From NCBI RefSeq assembly GCF_038039535.1, contig NZ_JBBPHP010000003.1, positions 186,001 to 250,000 on the forward strand: a stretch of DNA of 64,000 nucleotides, read 5' to 3'. The notes below the pieces were generated by a model. That model worked only from the letters and a program-made list of their open reading frames with translations, ran no database searches and was not told where the DNA came from. Each line of letters starts with the position of its first letter. The stretch's first letter is position 1. Origin of the DNA: Catalinimonas sp038039535 (GTDB taxonomy: Bacteria; Bacteroidota; Bacteroidia; Cytophagales; Cyclobacteriaceae). Below are positions 7,576-16,316 of this stretch, one piece after another. Position numbers and translations under genes: made by a program.

Positions 7576-8724
7576 ATGCATAAAGAAAAAGAAATACAGG
7601 ATACTACTGCACAGGATCAGCAGAAAGAAGAGATCATCCGTAAGCTTAAGGAAACGGATAATCCTCTGGTGTTTCGCCGTGTCAAAGCGGTGCTGGAAGA
7701 ACTAGATACCCTTGACCGCATCCATCATGTGCCTGCCATACAGGAGCTCATAGAAGAAGAACGGAATGAAGATTATGAAATCCGTACCCGTCAGCACTTC
7801 AGGCGGGACACTACACTAAAGCGATATGATGCGCGTTCGGCACAGCCGATGTTCTACCTGGGTATACTAAGCCTGGTACTCATCGGCGGCCTGGTCACTG
7901 CTTTTACAGAGGAAGAACTCTCTCCTATTTTCCTTTCACTTCTACCCTGGCTCAGCGGCCTTTGCGGCTTGGTGTACCTGCTGTTTGCCTTAGATCTTGC
8001 GCTGCTTTTCTATAAAAGACAACAAAATAAAGAAAGGATGAACCCTAGGGAAAAAAAAAGGCGGCTGCTCACCCTGCTTTTTCCTCCCCTGCGCATCGGT
8101 TCGCGCGATATTACCAGCGGCAGCCATATCTGGATTCCCGTTTGGCACTGGTGCAAGGTAAACGAAGGCTTATTTACCGAACTCAAAAGACGTTTTGTAC
8201 TGCCCATGATCGGCATTGCTTTACTGATTGTACCGGTACTCATCATTGAATGGAAATTTCTGGGAGAGATAAAGGAAGAGATGCCCAATCTCAAGATTGA
8301 CCTCATCCTGGATTCTGTACAAACCTTTATCTGGTGTGCTTTTACCTTTGAGTTTCTTCTGATGATTTCTATCAGCAACCGTAAGATGCACTATGTGAAG
8401 AAGAACTGGATTGACCTGCTGATTATCCTCCTGCCTTTTGTGTCCTTTCTGCGTACGCTACGCATCTCCCAGATTGCCCGACTTAAGTACGCTACCCGTT
8501 CTTTCAAACTCCGAGGGGTGATCACCAAAGCCCGGCAGGGATTGATCTTCGTGGATTTTCTGCAAAGAATCCTCCGACTGAGGCCGGAGACCGAGCTTAA
8601 ACGGCTGTACCGCACTTTACGGGAAAACCAACGCGACCGTGAAGCCCTGCAGGAAAAGCTGGTAAATGTTGTGAAACTGATGGAAAAGAACAAGCAGAGA
8701 GCGCAAGAGGAAGAAAAGGACTGA
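7576..8724 (+). CDS. Membrane protein with voltage-sensor-like domain, no visible pore
   Basis: A 382-residue protein: a charged cytoplasmic N-terminus (about 1-95), two hydrophobic helices (about 97-145), a basic loop (about 150-180), and then helices at roughly 210-227 and 255-275. These are followed by NWIDLLIILLPFVSFLRTLR and ISQIARLKYATRS (about 285-320). Those last two segments resemble S3 and the arginine-bearing S4 of voltage-gated ion channels. The C-terminus (about 340-382) is a charged coiled coil. I see no selectivity-filter motif such as TVGYG after S4. A voltage-sensor-only protein is therefore the best inference, with family assignment uncertain. It is a single gene with hairpins downstream. 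Confidence 0.75.
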   Translation: MHKEKEIQDTTAQDQQKEEIIRKLKETDNPLVFRRVKAVLEELDTLDRIHHVPAIQELIEEERNEDYEIRTRQHFRRDTTLKRYDARSAQPMFYLGILSLVLIGGLVTAFTEEELSPIFLSLLPWLSGLCGLVYLLFALDLALLFYKRQQNKERMNPREKKRRLLTLLFPPLRIGSRDITSGSHIWIPVWHWCKVNEGLFTELKRRFVLPMIGIALLIVPVLIIEWKFLGEIKEEMPNLKIDLILDSVQTFIWCAFTFEFLLMISISNRKMHYVKKNWIDLLIILLPFVSFLRTLRISQIARLKYATRSFKLRGVITKARQGLIFVDFLQRILRLRPETELKRLYRTLRENQRDREALQEKLVNVVKLMEKNKQRAQEEEKD

Positions 8725-8877
8725 TTCGCTTTTTTTTAGCACATTATTACAATGCTTAATAGGCCTCCCCTGAAGAATTCTTTTATCGATAATCTGCGCT
8801 ACATAATGCGTTAACATTCAAACGCTACTTTTGACATACTTTCATCAGCCTATTAGAATTATCTAAAATGCTATAGC

Positions 8878-8912
8878 AAAGGCAATCTTCTCTGAGGATT
8901 GCTTTTATTTTT
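8878..8912 (+). terminator. Stem-loop with T-rich tail (first module)
   Basis: GCAATC (8882-8887) pairs with GATTGC (8897-8902), extended by flanking A/T pairs, and is followed by a T-rich tail. It could terminate the 7576 gene (distance about 155 bp) or a small RNA. Confidence 0.6.
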
Positions 8913-8992
8913 TGATAACGCTAAGGAAACAATGCGTTAACAATCCTTGTATAGCTTTGTCCTCTCATATGATTTATGTGAAAGTATAAAGG

Positions 8993-9019
8993 CAGGTGCA
9001 CACATGTACCTGTTTTTTT
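8993..9019 (+). terminator. Stem-loop with seven-T tail (second module)
   Basis: CAGGT (8993-8997) pairs with ACCTG (9008-9012), with partial pairing of the loop bases, followed by TTTTTTT. It is the second plus-strand terminator in a stretch with no plus-strand gene between the two. Confidence 0.6.
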
Positions 9020-9194
9020 ATGGCTTTCCTTAAAAATGAAAGGAAAATAAGCCAGTCTTCCCGCAGTGGCTCTTCAAGGGTGCTGAGTTACTTTAGGTTA
9101 ATGCTTGTGATATGCTCTTGAATTGTCAAATTACAGATTACAATTGATTGAATTCACTAATATTCACTCATCATTATTCATCGATCATTAATCT

Positions 9195-9839
9195 TCACTG
9201 AAGAGAGCGCACCCGGATACCGAAGGCTTCCAGTTTCTGAGGAGAGTCTTTCAGGGCCAGTCGTGCTGTGGCATGGAATTCCTTAACCCAGTTTTTCAGC
9301 AGCTTCGCCGCCTCGTTCTTACGTTCGGTACAGCTTTCTGCCTGCCCTTTTTTCAGCATACGGTCATCGCGTAGCGCCAGGATAGCTTCTACGGATGCCT
9401 GGGCCTGTTGCAATTCTCCCTCGCTCACCCCGTAACTGACCATCTGTTCGGTATAGGCCATCACCTGGGCATAAAAAGCTTCGGCCTGGGCTACCCACGT
9501 CCAGCGAACGCTGGAAATCCTGCTGATGTCTAAGGCATTCAGCGTTTCGGGCTGGTGGCGAAAAGCAAAGCGGGCAGTGGCCACATGTTCCATAAATACA
9601 GGGCGAAGTACCCCAAGCTCCTGCGTAATACGGTTGGCAATATTCCAACGCTCATCGTAGCAGCTTTTCTTACTGTCTTGCAACGCTTTCACCAGGCTAT
9701 GCAGATTTTCTCCTTCCTGCATCCGGTTAGCGTTAAAATTAAAGCGTGCCATCAGCCGGGCAAACTCCGGATCTTTAGCGGTATTATTGATGATCAGGCG
9801 GCCTGCCATCAGAATGTCGTTGACTGAAACCAGTTTCAT
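9195..9839 (-). CDS. Conserved-type helical hypothetical protein
   Basis: A protein of 214 residues from the ATG at 9839 (MKLVSVNDILMAGRL); an upstream in-frame start at 9884 would add 15 low-complexity residues and is less likely. It has no signal peptide or membrane helix. The sequence is predicted almost entirely helical, with two similar halves: RPVFMEHVATARFAFRHQPETLNALDI near 75-101 and KEFHATARLALKDSPQKLEAFGI near 184-206. Each half carries an A-T-A-R-x-A-x-x-x-x-P-x-x-L-x-A-x-x-I pattern. That internal duplication suggests a tandem four-helix fold. I do not recognise the family. It is a single gene with a hairpin (9865-9886) in its leader. Confidence 0.75.
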   Translation of the reverse strand: MKLVSVNDILMAGRLIINNTAKDPEFARLMARFNFNANRMQEGENLHSLVKALQDSKKSCYDERWNIANRITQELGVLRPVFMEHVATARFAFRHQPETLNALDISRISSVRWTWVAQAEAFYAQVMAYTEQMVSYGVSEGELQQAQASVEAILALRDDRMLKKGQAESCTERKNEAAKLLKNWVKEFHATARLALKDSPQKLEAFGIRVRSLQ

Positions 9840-10529
9840 ATTGTTATTATTTTGGGTACTACCCTTTTGCCCGGGCAGGGGCAAAAAAGCAGATAAAGTA
9901 AAAGAGAAATAAAATGGCTTACCTGCCTTATTCCGGGGAGATCATACAGAAGTAATATCCGCTGCACTGACGTCAAATCACTGGTAATCAGCGCACAGCG
10001 TGGGGGCATATAGCATACTTTGCGGTGAAGTATCCCAAGTATCTCGCATATCACTTACATTTGAGTGTAAATCGTCAGGATATCTTACATAGGGGTGATG
10101 ATTCGCGTATAAATTGTCAGTAAAACACCATCTCTGGGCCATGATTTACGAGTGAAATGCGTATCAGAGGCGACATCTTGTCATGTTTTTATGATGTATC
10201 ATGAGTCCAATACCCTGTTACAGGTATGATTCAGTATAGAAACAACAGGGTGAGGTGGTATTAGCGGGAGAGTTCAGATGAGAAATGCATCAGGGAAAGG
10301 GATTCTGCTCTGCTGTTCCGGCTCAACCTTCAATACGTATTGCCAAAGCTAGATAAGCATTGACCAAGAGGTAAATTCAAAAAGTATAGTTTTCATACAT
10401 TATCTCATAAAGGTTGTGGAACACCCTATATTAGTAGTGACATATTGTAGATCAAGCCAATATGTTGCTGTTAGAGGTTGGTTGTGTGTTATTACATCAG
10501 ACATTAGCAAAGCGTGTATTTGAAAAAGC
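9840..10529. other. 690-bp intergenic region, no gene recognised
   Basis: It holds a perfect stem TTTTGCCC (9865-9872)/GGGCAAAA (9879-9886) in the leader of the minus-strand gene and the near-repeats AAATCGTCAG and AAATTGTCAG about 45 bp apart (10067-10111). The remainder leads into the plus-strand gene at 10530. Short open frames lack coding character. Confidence 0.5.
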
Positions 10530-11264
10530 ATGAGTGTATTTACTTTTCATCTTACAAAAACAACTGTCAAATCTGCTATTAAGGCTCTCTGGGCCCCTCC
10601 TGAAGCAGGAAAAGTACCTGGCTTGATTCATACTGAATGTATGACAGCTATGACTTTAGGCTCTCCAATTTTTTCACCTTCACGAATACTACTTCGTCAG
10701 ATAGCAGTATTCGCACAATGGGAAGATGAAGCAGCTATTGATAATTTTCTGGAAACAAACAAGTTTGGAAAAACACTAGCAAAAGGGTGGCATACCCGTT
10801 TAATATATTTGCGAAAATGGGGCCATATAAATGAATTTGAGATCCCAAGCAAAAGTAAGATCATAGATGAACCCGATAAACCTGTGATTGCTGTTACTCT
10901 TGCTCGTATGAAACTTTTACAAGTACCTAGATTTATACATTGGGGAAGGCCTGTTGAAAAACTAGTTCGTGATCATCCTGGTACTTCTTTATCATTGGCA
11001 GCAATTAGGCTTCCACGAACCGTTTCAACTTTTTCAGTTTGGAGGTCTCAGCAGGAGATGGTTGATATGGTTCATGGACATAGTTCTGTTCCTCAACCTA
11101 AACGTCATACAAAAGCAATGAAAGAGAGAGAAAGGAAGGATTTCCACTTTCAGTTTACAACGCTACGCTTTAAACCAATTGCAGAATTCGGAGAATGGGA
11201 AGGACGCACCAATATTATTCCAAACCTTATAACAACCAATCAAAATGAGGCTAGCTTACCATAA
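10530..11264 (+). CDS. Spheroidene monooxygenase (CrtA)-like protein
   Basis: A 244-residue soluble protein resembling the CrtA/dimeric alpha-beta-barrel group. Recognisable stretches are TLGSPIFSPSRILLRQIAVFAQWEDEA-type sequence (about 42-68), LIYLRKWG (about 89-96), FSVWRSQQEMVDMVHG (about 169-184), and a basic H-x-K-A-M-K-E-R-E-R-K-D-F segment near 192-204 followed by FTTLRFKPI. In CrtA this last region carries the conserved His/Arg. True CrtA oxidises acyclic carotenoids, but no carotenoid gene is nearby, so substrate is open. The next gene overlaps its 3' end by 20 bp and is probably translationally coupled. Confidence 0.72.
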   Translation: MSVFTFHLTKTTVKSAIKALWAPPEAGKVPGLIHTECMTAMTLGSPIFSPSRILLRQIAVFAQWEDEAAIDNFLETNKFGKTLAKGWHTRLIYLRKWGHINEFEIPSKSKIIDEPDKPVIAVTLARMKLLQVPRFIHWGRPVEKLVRDHPGTSLSLAAIRLPRTVSTFSVWRSQQEMVDMVHGHSSVPQPKRHTKAMKERERKDFHFQFTTLRFKPIAEFGEWEGRTNIIPNLITTNQNEASLP

Positions 11265-12105
11265 GCAGAAATTTCAAGATTGGTTTACTCAACAATGGGC
11301 AATATTATGGGGCAAACGCATTGATCCCAAAGCTGTACCTTGGCTGATGGGAGCCTTTGGGGAGGTTGGCTCAGCATCCAATGCTTTTATTCAGCAGTTA
11401 GCGAAACATGAAAACCTCATAATAGAAAGAAATGCCAAATCACAAGGCCTTATACCCGCAATAGATCAACTAAAATTATCTGAGGAAGAATTAGCTCTTC
11501 TTTTGCCTGAGGTCACAGAATTCTACCAAAAAACTTCCAATTATAATTTAACAATCTCTGTAAAATGGAATCCTATATTTAAGCTTTTCGGAAGTCTTGT
11601 TAATACTTTATTCAGCAACCGCATTGAACAACTAAATATACCAACCAAAAACTTGAAAAGTTCAGAACAAATCAGAAGTGAAATAATAACACTCTCCGAC
11701 CCTGAATCCAGAGAGATTAAATATAAGGTTTGGTATCGCACCTTCAAATCAACTGGGCAAGTACTGTATTCTGGAGTATACACTACTTGTAAGTTACCAT
11801 CTGGCAAAACTTGTATTAAAGCAGTGTTTCCATTACCAAAAGGAAATGCTACAGTCATAATGTCGCCAAGTGTAGGGCCTAATGGAGAACTTCGTCTGAA
11901 TTCATCAGGCAAAAAGTTTGGTGACCCAGGGTTTTACTTCTTACTCAATGATTCAAAAGGAGACTTTTGGTGTCAATACATTCGCTCATTTCGTGACCAA
12001 CTGATTGTAAACTTAAGCGAAGGAAATATTTTTGCAGAACAGACTTTAACTCTATGGCACCAGCATGTTCTTCAGTTTAATTATCAAATAGATCGTAAAA
12101 AATAA
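11245..12105 (+). CDS. Hypothetical protein coupled to the CrtA-like gene
   Basis: A protein of 286 residues that I do not recognise. The start ATG lies 20 bp inside the preceding gene. The N-terminal 130 residues are helical and include VPWLMGAFGEVGSASNAFIQQLA and a moderately hydrophobic segment NPIFKLFGSLVNTLFSN. The C-terminal half is rich in beta strands and aromatic residues (YKVWYRTFKSTGQVLYSGVY, FPLPKGNATVIMSPS, GDPGFYFLLND), as in a lipid- or steroid-binding barrel. There is no signal peptide. The tight overlap implies function together with the CrtA-like protein, perhaps on the same hydrophobic substrate; that is inference. Confidence 0.75.
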   Translation: MRLAYHKQKFQDWFTQQWAILWGKRIDPKAVPWLMGAFGEVGSASNAFIQQLAKHENLIIERNAKSQGLIPAIDQLKLSEEELALLLPEVTEFYQKTSNYNLTISVKWNPIFKLFGSLVNTLFSNRIEQLNIPTKNLKSSEQIRSEIITLSDPESREIKYKVWYRTFKSTGQVLYSGVYTTCKLPSGKTCIKAVFPLPKGNATVIMSPSVGPNGELRLNSSGKKFGDPGFYFLLNDSKGDFWCQYIRSFRDQLIVNLSEGNIFAEQTLTLWHQHVLQFNYQIDRKK

Positions 12106-12280
12106 AAAACATAAATTCATGTAGACGTCTGACAGTCTATTAAACACCAGTACCCCTCACAAAGGATATAGCGCATATCTTTACTAAGCTTTGAAAGTAA
12201 TCATCAAAACTGATATTTTAGGGGATATGACATGCGCCTTGCACGGCAAGTCCTATCCATAGGGTACTAAAACGAATGGT

Positions 12281-13300
12281 ATGCATAAGACAATGGTATT
12301 CAACAGAAACCTCATCAGCTTTGGGGTTCCGTTGGCCTTATTGGGGGTTCTGGTTTTGTTGCTAAAATCTCCTTTTCCAGTAGAAAATGAGGCTTTGAGT
12401 CTGGCGATCACAGCCGACCTCTTACTGACCGTACCACTTGTTTATTTTCTTCTCATTCGTAAAACAGAAATCCCAAAAACTACGGTACTTCCCGTGATGC
12501 TTATCGGACTGTTGATCGGCTCGTACTTTTTGCCGAAAGAGAGTCAAACCTATCTGGGTCTCTATAAAACCTGGGCGTTGCCAGTACTTGAGCTTACCAT
12601 ACTAAGCTTCGTGGTGGTCAAGGCAAGAAAAGCCATAAAAACATACCACGGGCTGAAAGGGGCAACCCCTGACTTTTATGATGCTTTGAAAAGTGCCTGC
12701 TACGAAATCCTTCCCAGGCCCCTTGTCATACCCTTCGCCACCGAAGTAGCGGTATTCTACTATGGCTTTGTCCACTGGAAAAAGCGAAGCATCAGAGAGA
12801 CTGAATTCACCTACCATCAAAAAAGTGGAACACCTTCACTTTTCGGAGGGTTAATCCTGCTTATCATTATTGAGACCATTGCCTTACATGTTCTTCTTAT
12901 CAGATGGAGTCCTATGGCTGCCTGGATTTTAAGCGGGCTCAGCATCTACACAGCCATTCAGGTATTTGGGTTTGCAAAAGCGCTATCCCAAAGACCCATA
13001 TCCATGGGCAGTGGAAAGCTAAGTTTACGGTATGGTATCATGAACGAAACGCACATTCCCTATTCAGACATTGCTTCAGTGGTTTTGTCCAAGCAAGAAC
13101 TTGGAAAAGATAAGCGGACTACGACCTTATCTCCTCTGGGGGAACTTGAAAGTCATAACATAATCATCACGCTAAAAAGAGAAAACACCTTAGTTGGGCT
13201 TTACGGTATCCATAAGAAATTCAAAGTCATCGCACTGTACATAGACGAAGCTGATGACTTCAAAGAAATGTTAGAAAACGCCTTAGATCAAGCTGTCTGA
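12281..13300 (+). CDS. Multi-pass membrane protein with C-terminal PH-like domain
   Basis: A 339-residue protein with about six hydrophobic helices: roughly 12-30, 42-60, 65-85, 95-115, 190-208 and 212-232. A cytoplasmic C-terminal domain (about 238-335) begins RPISMGSGKLSLRYGIMNETHIPYSDI. The strand pattern and the final helix (EADDFKEMLENAL) look like a bacterial PH-like domain. I do not recognise a characterised family; similar proteins are only named hypothetical membrane proteins. It overlaps the next small frame through TGATG. No obvious promoter partner was identified. Confidence 0.75.
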   Translation: MHKTMVFNRNLISFGVPLALLGVLVLLLKSPFPVENEALSLAITADLLLTVPLVYFLLIRKTEIPKTTVLPVMLIGLLIGSYFLPKESQTYLGLYKTWALPVLELTILSFVVVKARKAIKTYHGLKGATPDFYDALKSACYEILPRPLVIPFATEVAVFYYGFVHWKKRSIRETEFTYHQKSGTPSLFGGLILLIIIETIALHVLLIRWSPMAAWILSGLSIYTAIQVFGFAKALSQRPISMGSGKLSLRYGIMNETHIPYSDIASVVLSKQELGKDKRTTTLSPLGELESHNIIITLKRENTLVGLYGIHKKFKVIALYIDEADDFKEMLENALDQAV

Positions 13301-13530
13301 TGCATACCCAATGCAGCAGTATACTGTATTTGAAAAAGAAGTTAATGCGCTTTAGAGGTGACCTACAGCATACTTATGACAAAAACTTCAAACAGGTTTT
13401 GACTAAGCTGAAGTTTGAGCTTTATGCAATCTATGTTAATGCGGGTATCAATGCAATTCAATTGATCACCTTGCTTTATGTGATCAATGGCTATCTTAGA
13501 ATAAAAATCAATACAAGCACTGCCAGCTAG
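13300..13530 (+). CDS. Small hypothetical ORF
   Basis: A 76-residue frame whose ATG shares its A with the stop codon of the preceding gene (TGATG). The product has a basic N-terminal half (RFRGDLQHTYDKNFKQVLTKLKFE) and a hydrophobic stretch (AGINAIQLITLLYVING). I know no family for it. Its codon use is unremarkable and it may be only a chance frame; the coupled start is the sole argument in favour. Confidence 0.3.
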   Translation: MHTQCSSILYLKKKLMRFRGDLQHTYDKNFKQVLTKLKFELYAIYVNAGINAIQLITLLYVINGYLRIKINTSTAS

Positions 13531-13586
13531 GTATGAGGGGCATTAAACGACTGCTTCTGCCGGGCATAGGCTAACATACTCAGAAT

Positions 13587-14786
13587 ATGAAAAAATTTAC
13601 CTTATCAGTCCTGATCACTTTGGTACTTATGGGTTGTTCAACCCCCGACACCTATGAGTTGGTCATTCAAAATGTTGGTCTCTTTGATGGATATGAGGAT
13701 AGAGGATTGGTAAACATTGCCATCAACCAGGATACCATAGCCGCAATCACGCCTGAGGAATTAAGGGGTGACTCACTTATTGATGGTTCCGGTAAATTTG
13801 TAATCCCCGGGCTGGTCAATGCCCATGTGCATGCTTCTACTATTGAACAATTACAAGAAGGCTATCCTCTGGGTATACTTACGCTACTGAATATGCATAC
13901 CGGACTGGAAGACAGAGAACTGGAATGGAAAAAGGTTTCCCGCGACTCCATGGGGTACTCAACGCTATATGGCGCTGGTCATGCGGCAACAGTTCCTGCT
14001 GGTCATCCTACCCAGTTTAGTCCGGAAATGGAAACCATCAATGACTCACTTTCCATAGAAGATTGGGTAGCGCATAGGATTGCCAGTAATGTGGATTACA
14101 TCAAAATTATCCGCGAAAACAGTGAATGGATGGGTATGCCTGCCCCTCCTACGCTAAGCTACGAGCAAATCGGGAAACTAATTGAGATAGCGCACCAAAA
14201 AGGATATAAAGCCGTGGTGCATACTTCAAGGGCAGAAGAAATGATTGAAATTGGAAAATTTAAGCCGGATGGATTTGTCCATATGGTATCTTCAAAAGAC
14301 GACTTTCCTCCGTCAGAAGCTTATTATGAGTCTCTTGCTGCAAGCGGTGCTTTTGTGATACCCACGGCGGGCATTACCCTCAAACCTATGGAAGCTATGT
14401 TGCCTCCTCCTATGGCCGAGTGGATAAGGAATAATATTATGTCTTCCGAAGAACATGCGCAGGTGATCAGGAAAATGCATGAACATGGAGTGTTGATCGT
14501 TGCTGGAACAGACGCTCAGGAAGGGCAGATGGATTTTGGAGAGGATTATTTTCTGGAGTTAGAAGTCTACAAAATGGCAGGCTTATCCAATGAAGAAATA
14601 TTAAAAACAGCTACTGGTAATGCTGCAAAAGCTTTTGGATTGCCTATCGGGGTATTGAAAGTGGGGAGCAAAGCCAACCTGCTTCTCCTCAGAGATAATC
14701 CCCTGCTTGACATAGATAATATTAAGAATGTAGAACAGGTATGGAAAAATGGCAAAACTAAGCAGGCACGCGTTACACTGCGTTAA
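13587..14786 (+). CDS. Amidohydrolase family lipoprotein
   Basis: A 399-residue metal-dependent hydrolase of the imidazolonepropionase/prolidase-like amidohydrolase group, exported as a lipoprotein (MKKFTLSVLITLVLMGC, Cys17). Metal ligands can be placed as HVH in GLVNAHVHAS, a Lys in NVDYIKIIRE, His in KAVVHTSRAE, His in DGFVHMVSS, and Asp in VAGTDAQEG. The typical C-terminal segment GNAAKAFGLP...GSKANLLLLRDNPL is present. Substrate is unknown; secreted members often act on dipeptides or cyclic amides. The last codons overlap a palindromic dispersed repeat (14765-14799), and the gene is convergent with the M28 peptidase. Confidence 0.92.
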   Translation: MKKFTLSVLITLVLMGCSTPDTYELVIQNVGLFDGYEDRGLVNIAINQDTIAAITPEELRGDSLIDGSGKFVIPGLVNAHVHASTIEQLQEGYPLGILTLLNMHTGLEDRELEWKKVSRDSMGYSTLYGAGHAATVPAGHPTQFSPEMETINDSLSIEDWVAHRIASNVDYIKIIRENSEWMGMPAPPTLSYEQIGKLIEIAHQKGYKAVVHTSRAEEMIEIGKFKPDGFVHMVSSKDDFPPSEAYYESLAASGAFVIPTAGITLKPMEAMLPPPMAEWIRNNIMSSEEHAQVIRKMHEHGVLIVAGTDAQEGQMDFGEDYFLELEVYKMAGLSNEEILKTATGNAAKAFGLPIGVLKVGSKANLLLLRDNPLLDIDNIKNVEQVWKNGKTKQARVTLR

Positions 14787-14799
14787 ACGCGCGCCAGAT
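14765..14799. repeat. Palindromic dispersed repeat (GGCRCGCGTT family)
   Basis: GGCACGCGTT (14765-14774... arm) is followed after a short loop by AACGCGCGCC, giving a stem with one mismatch. It overlaps the last codons of the amidohydrolase gene and lies between convergent genes. Related hairpins occur at 27132-27154 and 54099-54119. Confidence 0.55.
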
Positions 14800-14820
14800 T
14801 GTACTAAATAAACTCTACGA

Positions 14821-16224
14821 TTACCTTCCTCTTTGCTCCTGGTATAAGCCCTGGCTGTCAATGAGGTAAACCAGAGAAGTCATGGCAGCGGCACCCAGCA
14901 GCAGCTCACGCTGGTTAACGATCTCAAATACATCCTGGGCAGAGTGGTGCATATCAAAATAGCGCTGGGAGTCAGGACGTAAACCAATCAACTCTACTCC
15001 CTGAGGTTTGAGGGCGCTGATGTCTGCCCCGCTACCCCCTTTGTCAAACTTATGCAGGTCATAAGGGGCAAGCAGAGGAGCCCAGCCCTGTATACGTGCA
15101 TAGGCTTCATCGCTTACGTCCAAGCTAAAGCCTCGGGGTGTAAAGCCCCCGGCATCCGATTCTATCGCAGCATAATGTTTTTCATTGTTCTCCTCTGCCA
15201 GTTCAGCGTATTTCTTACCACCAGCTAAGCCGTTTTCTTCATTGGCAAATAGTACCACTCTGATGCTACGCTTAGGTTCATACCCTATGGCTTTGAGGGT
15301 GCGTAATACTTCAATGGAATGTACTACGCCAGCACCATCGTCATGCGCGCCTTCCGCCAGATCCCAGGAGTCCAGATGTCCTCCTACCACGATGTACTCT
15401 TCAGGCTTTTCAGTACCGGTAATTTCTCCCACCACATTATAAGAGATTTCATCTTCCATCATCTGGCAGTGGGTTTCAAAATAGAAATCAAGTTCAGGAT
15501 CATCCTTTAGCAGATCACTCAACAGCTCAGCATCATTGGTACTGATGGCGATGGCAGGGATTTTAGGCACATTGAAAGTGTAGACTGTGCTTCCGGTATG
15601 CGGATAGTCATCAAAATCAGTAGAGAGTGAACGTACAATGGCTCCCACTGCGCCATGCTTGGCTGCTTCAGAAGGACCACTACGACGCTGATTGCCCGCC
15701 ATACCGTAAGCTGCTCCGGTCTGTATCTGTGTCTGGTCCATTGGACGGTTGAAGAAGACGATCTTGCCCTCTACTTTCTCACGTCCTAAGGCTTCCAGTT
15801 CCTCAAAGTTCTGTACTTCTACCACTTCAGCTACTATACCTTTGGGTCCGGTCCCTACCGCATTACCCAGCGCAGTAATGTTTACTTCCTGTGTACCCAG
15901 CTTTTTAGAATTGACGATACGGGCAATCTCTTTTTCTCCTCTTACCCAGTGAGGCACTGTTACTTCCTGAAGAAATACCTTATCAAAGTCATAAGCTTCC
16001 ATGAGTTGCTTGCCCCACTCTACAGCAGCGGCATTTTGCGGTGAACCGGCTACCCGTCCGCCAATATTCTTGCAGAGGTAACGCAGGTTTTCATAAGCTT
16101 CACCCTGGGTCAAAGTCTCATCATAAATACTACGGATCATCTCGGCTTCCTCTTCTTGCTGGGCGAACACAACAAAGGAACAGCATAGTAGAAAAAAGAA
16201 AAGTACTAATCGGTTAGGTTTCAT
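14821..16224 (-). CDS. M28 family zinc metallopeptidase, secreted
   Basis: A 467-residue peptidase with a signal peptide (MKPNRLVLFFFLLCCSFVVFAQ). A PA-like inserted domain covers about 110-250. The M28 zinc site is visible: His in VVGGHLDSWD, Asp in AHDDGAG, the catalytic/metal pair in FANEENGLAGG, Asp in IESDAGG, and a distal His in FDMHHSAQD. The overall form resembles carboxypeptidase Q/aminopeptidase enzymes, which cleave dipeptides or N-terminal residues. It is probably periplasmic or secreted. The downstream minus-strand neighbour is 34 bp from a convergent gene, so this is likely a single transcription unit. Confidence 0.93.
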   Translation of the reverse strand: MKPNRLVLFFFLLCCSFVVFAQQEEEAEMIRSIYDETLTQGEAYENLRYLCKNIGGRVAGSPQNAAAVEWGKQLMEAYDFDKVFLQEVTVPHWVRGEKEIARIVNSKKLGTQEVNITALGNAVGTGPKGIVAEVVEVQNFEELEALGREKVEGKIVFFNRPMDQTQIQTGAAYGMAGNQRRSGPSEAAKHGAVGAIVRSLSTDFDDYPHTGSTVYTFNVPKIPAIAISTNDAELLSDLLKDDPELDFYFETHCQMMEDEISYNVVGEITGTEKPEEYIVVGGHLDSWDLAEGAHDDGAGVVHSIEVLRTLKAIGYEPKRSIRVVLFANEENGLAGGKKYAELAEENNEKHYAAIESDAGGFTPRGFSLDVSDEAYARIQGWAPLLAPYDLHKFDKGGSGADISALKPQGVELIGLRPDSQRYFDMHHSAQDVFEIVNQRELLLGAAAMTSLVYLIDSQGLYQEQRGR

Positions 16225-16316
16225 AGGATAGTGTTAAAGTTCGTGGTGTTATAGTTTTTTTGGGGGAGAAGTCTTAGTTGTTAGCGCCTAAATTTTCAAT
16301 CTGTAGTTTGCAGTTT

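Larger units (their letters stand above)
8725..9194. other. Intergenic region with two similar hairpin modules
   Basis: No protein gene. AATGCGTTAACA occurs twice (8805-8816 and 8931-8942). Each copy is followed 60-75 bp later by AAAGGCA and a stem-loop with a T run (8878-8912 and 8993-9019). This looks like two tandem small transcripts or repeated 3' modules. From 9060 to 9194 the sequence holds AT-rich ATTCACT repeats and nothing else recognisable. Confidence 0.5.
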
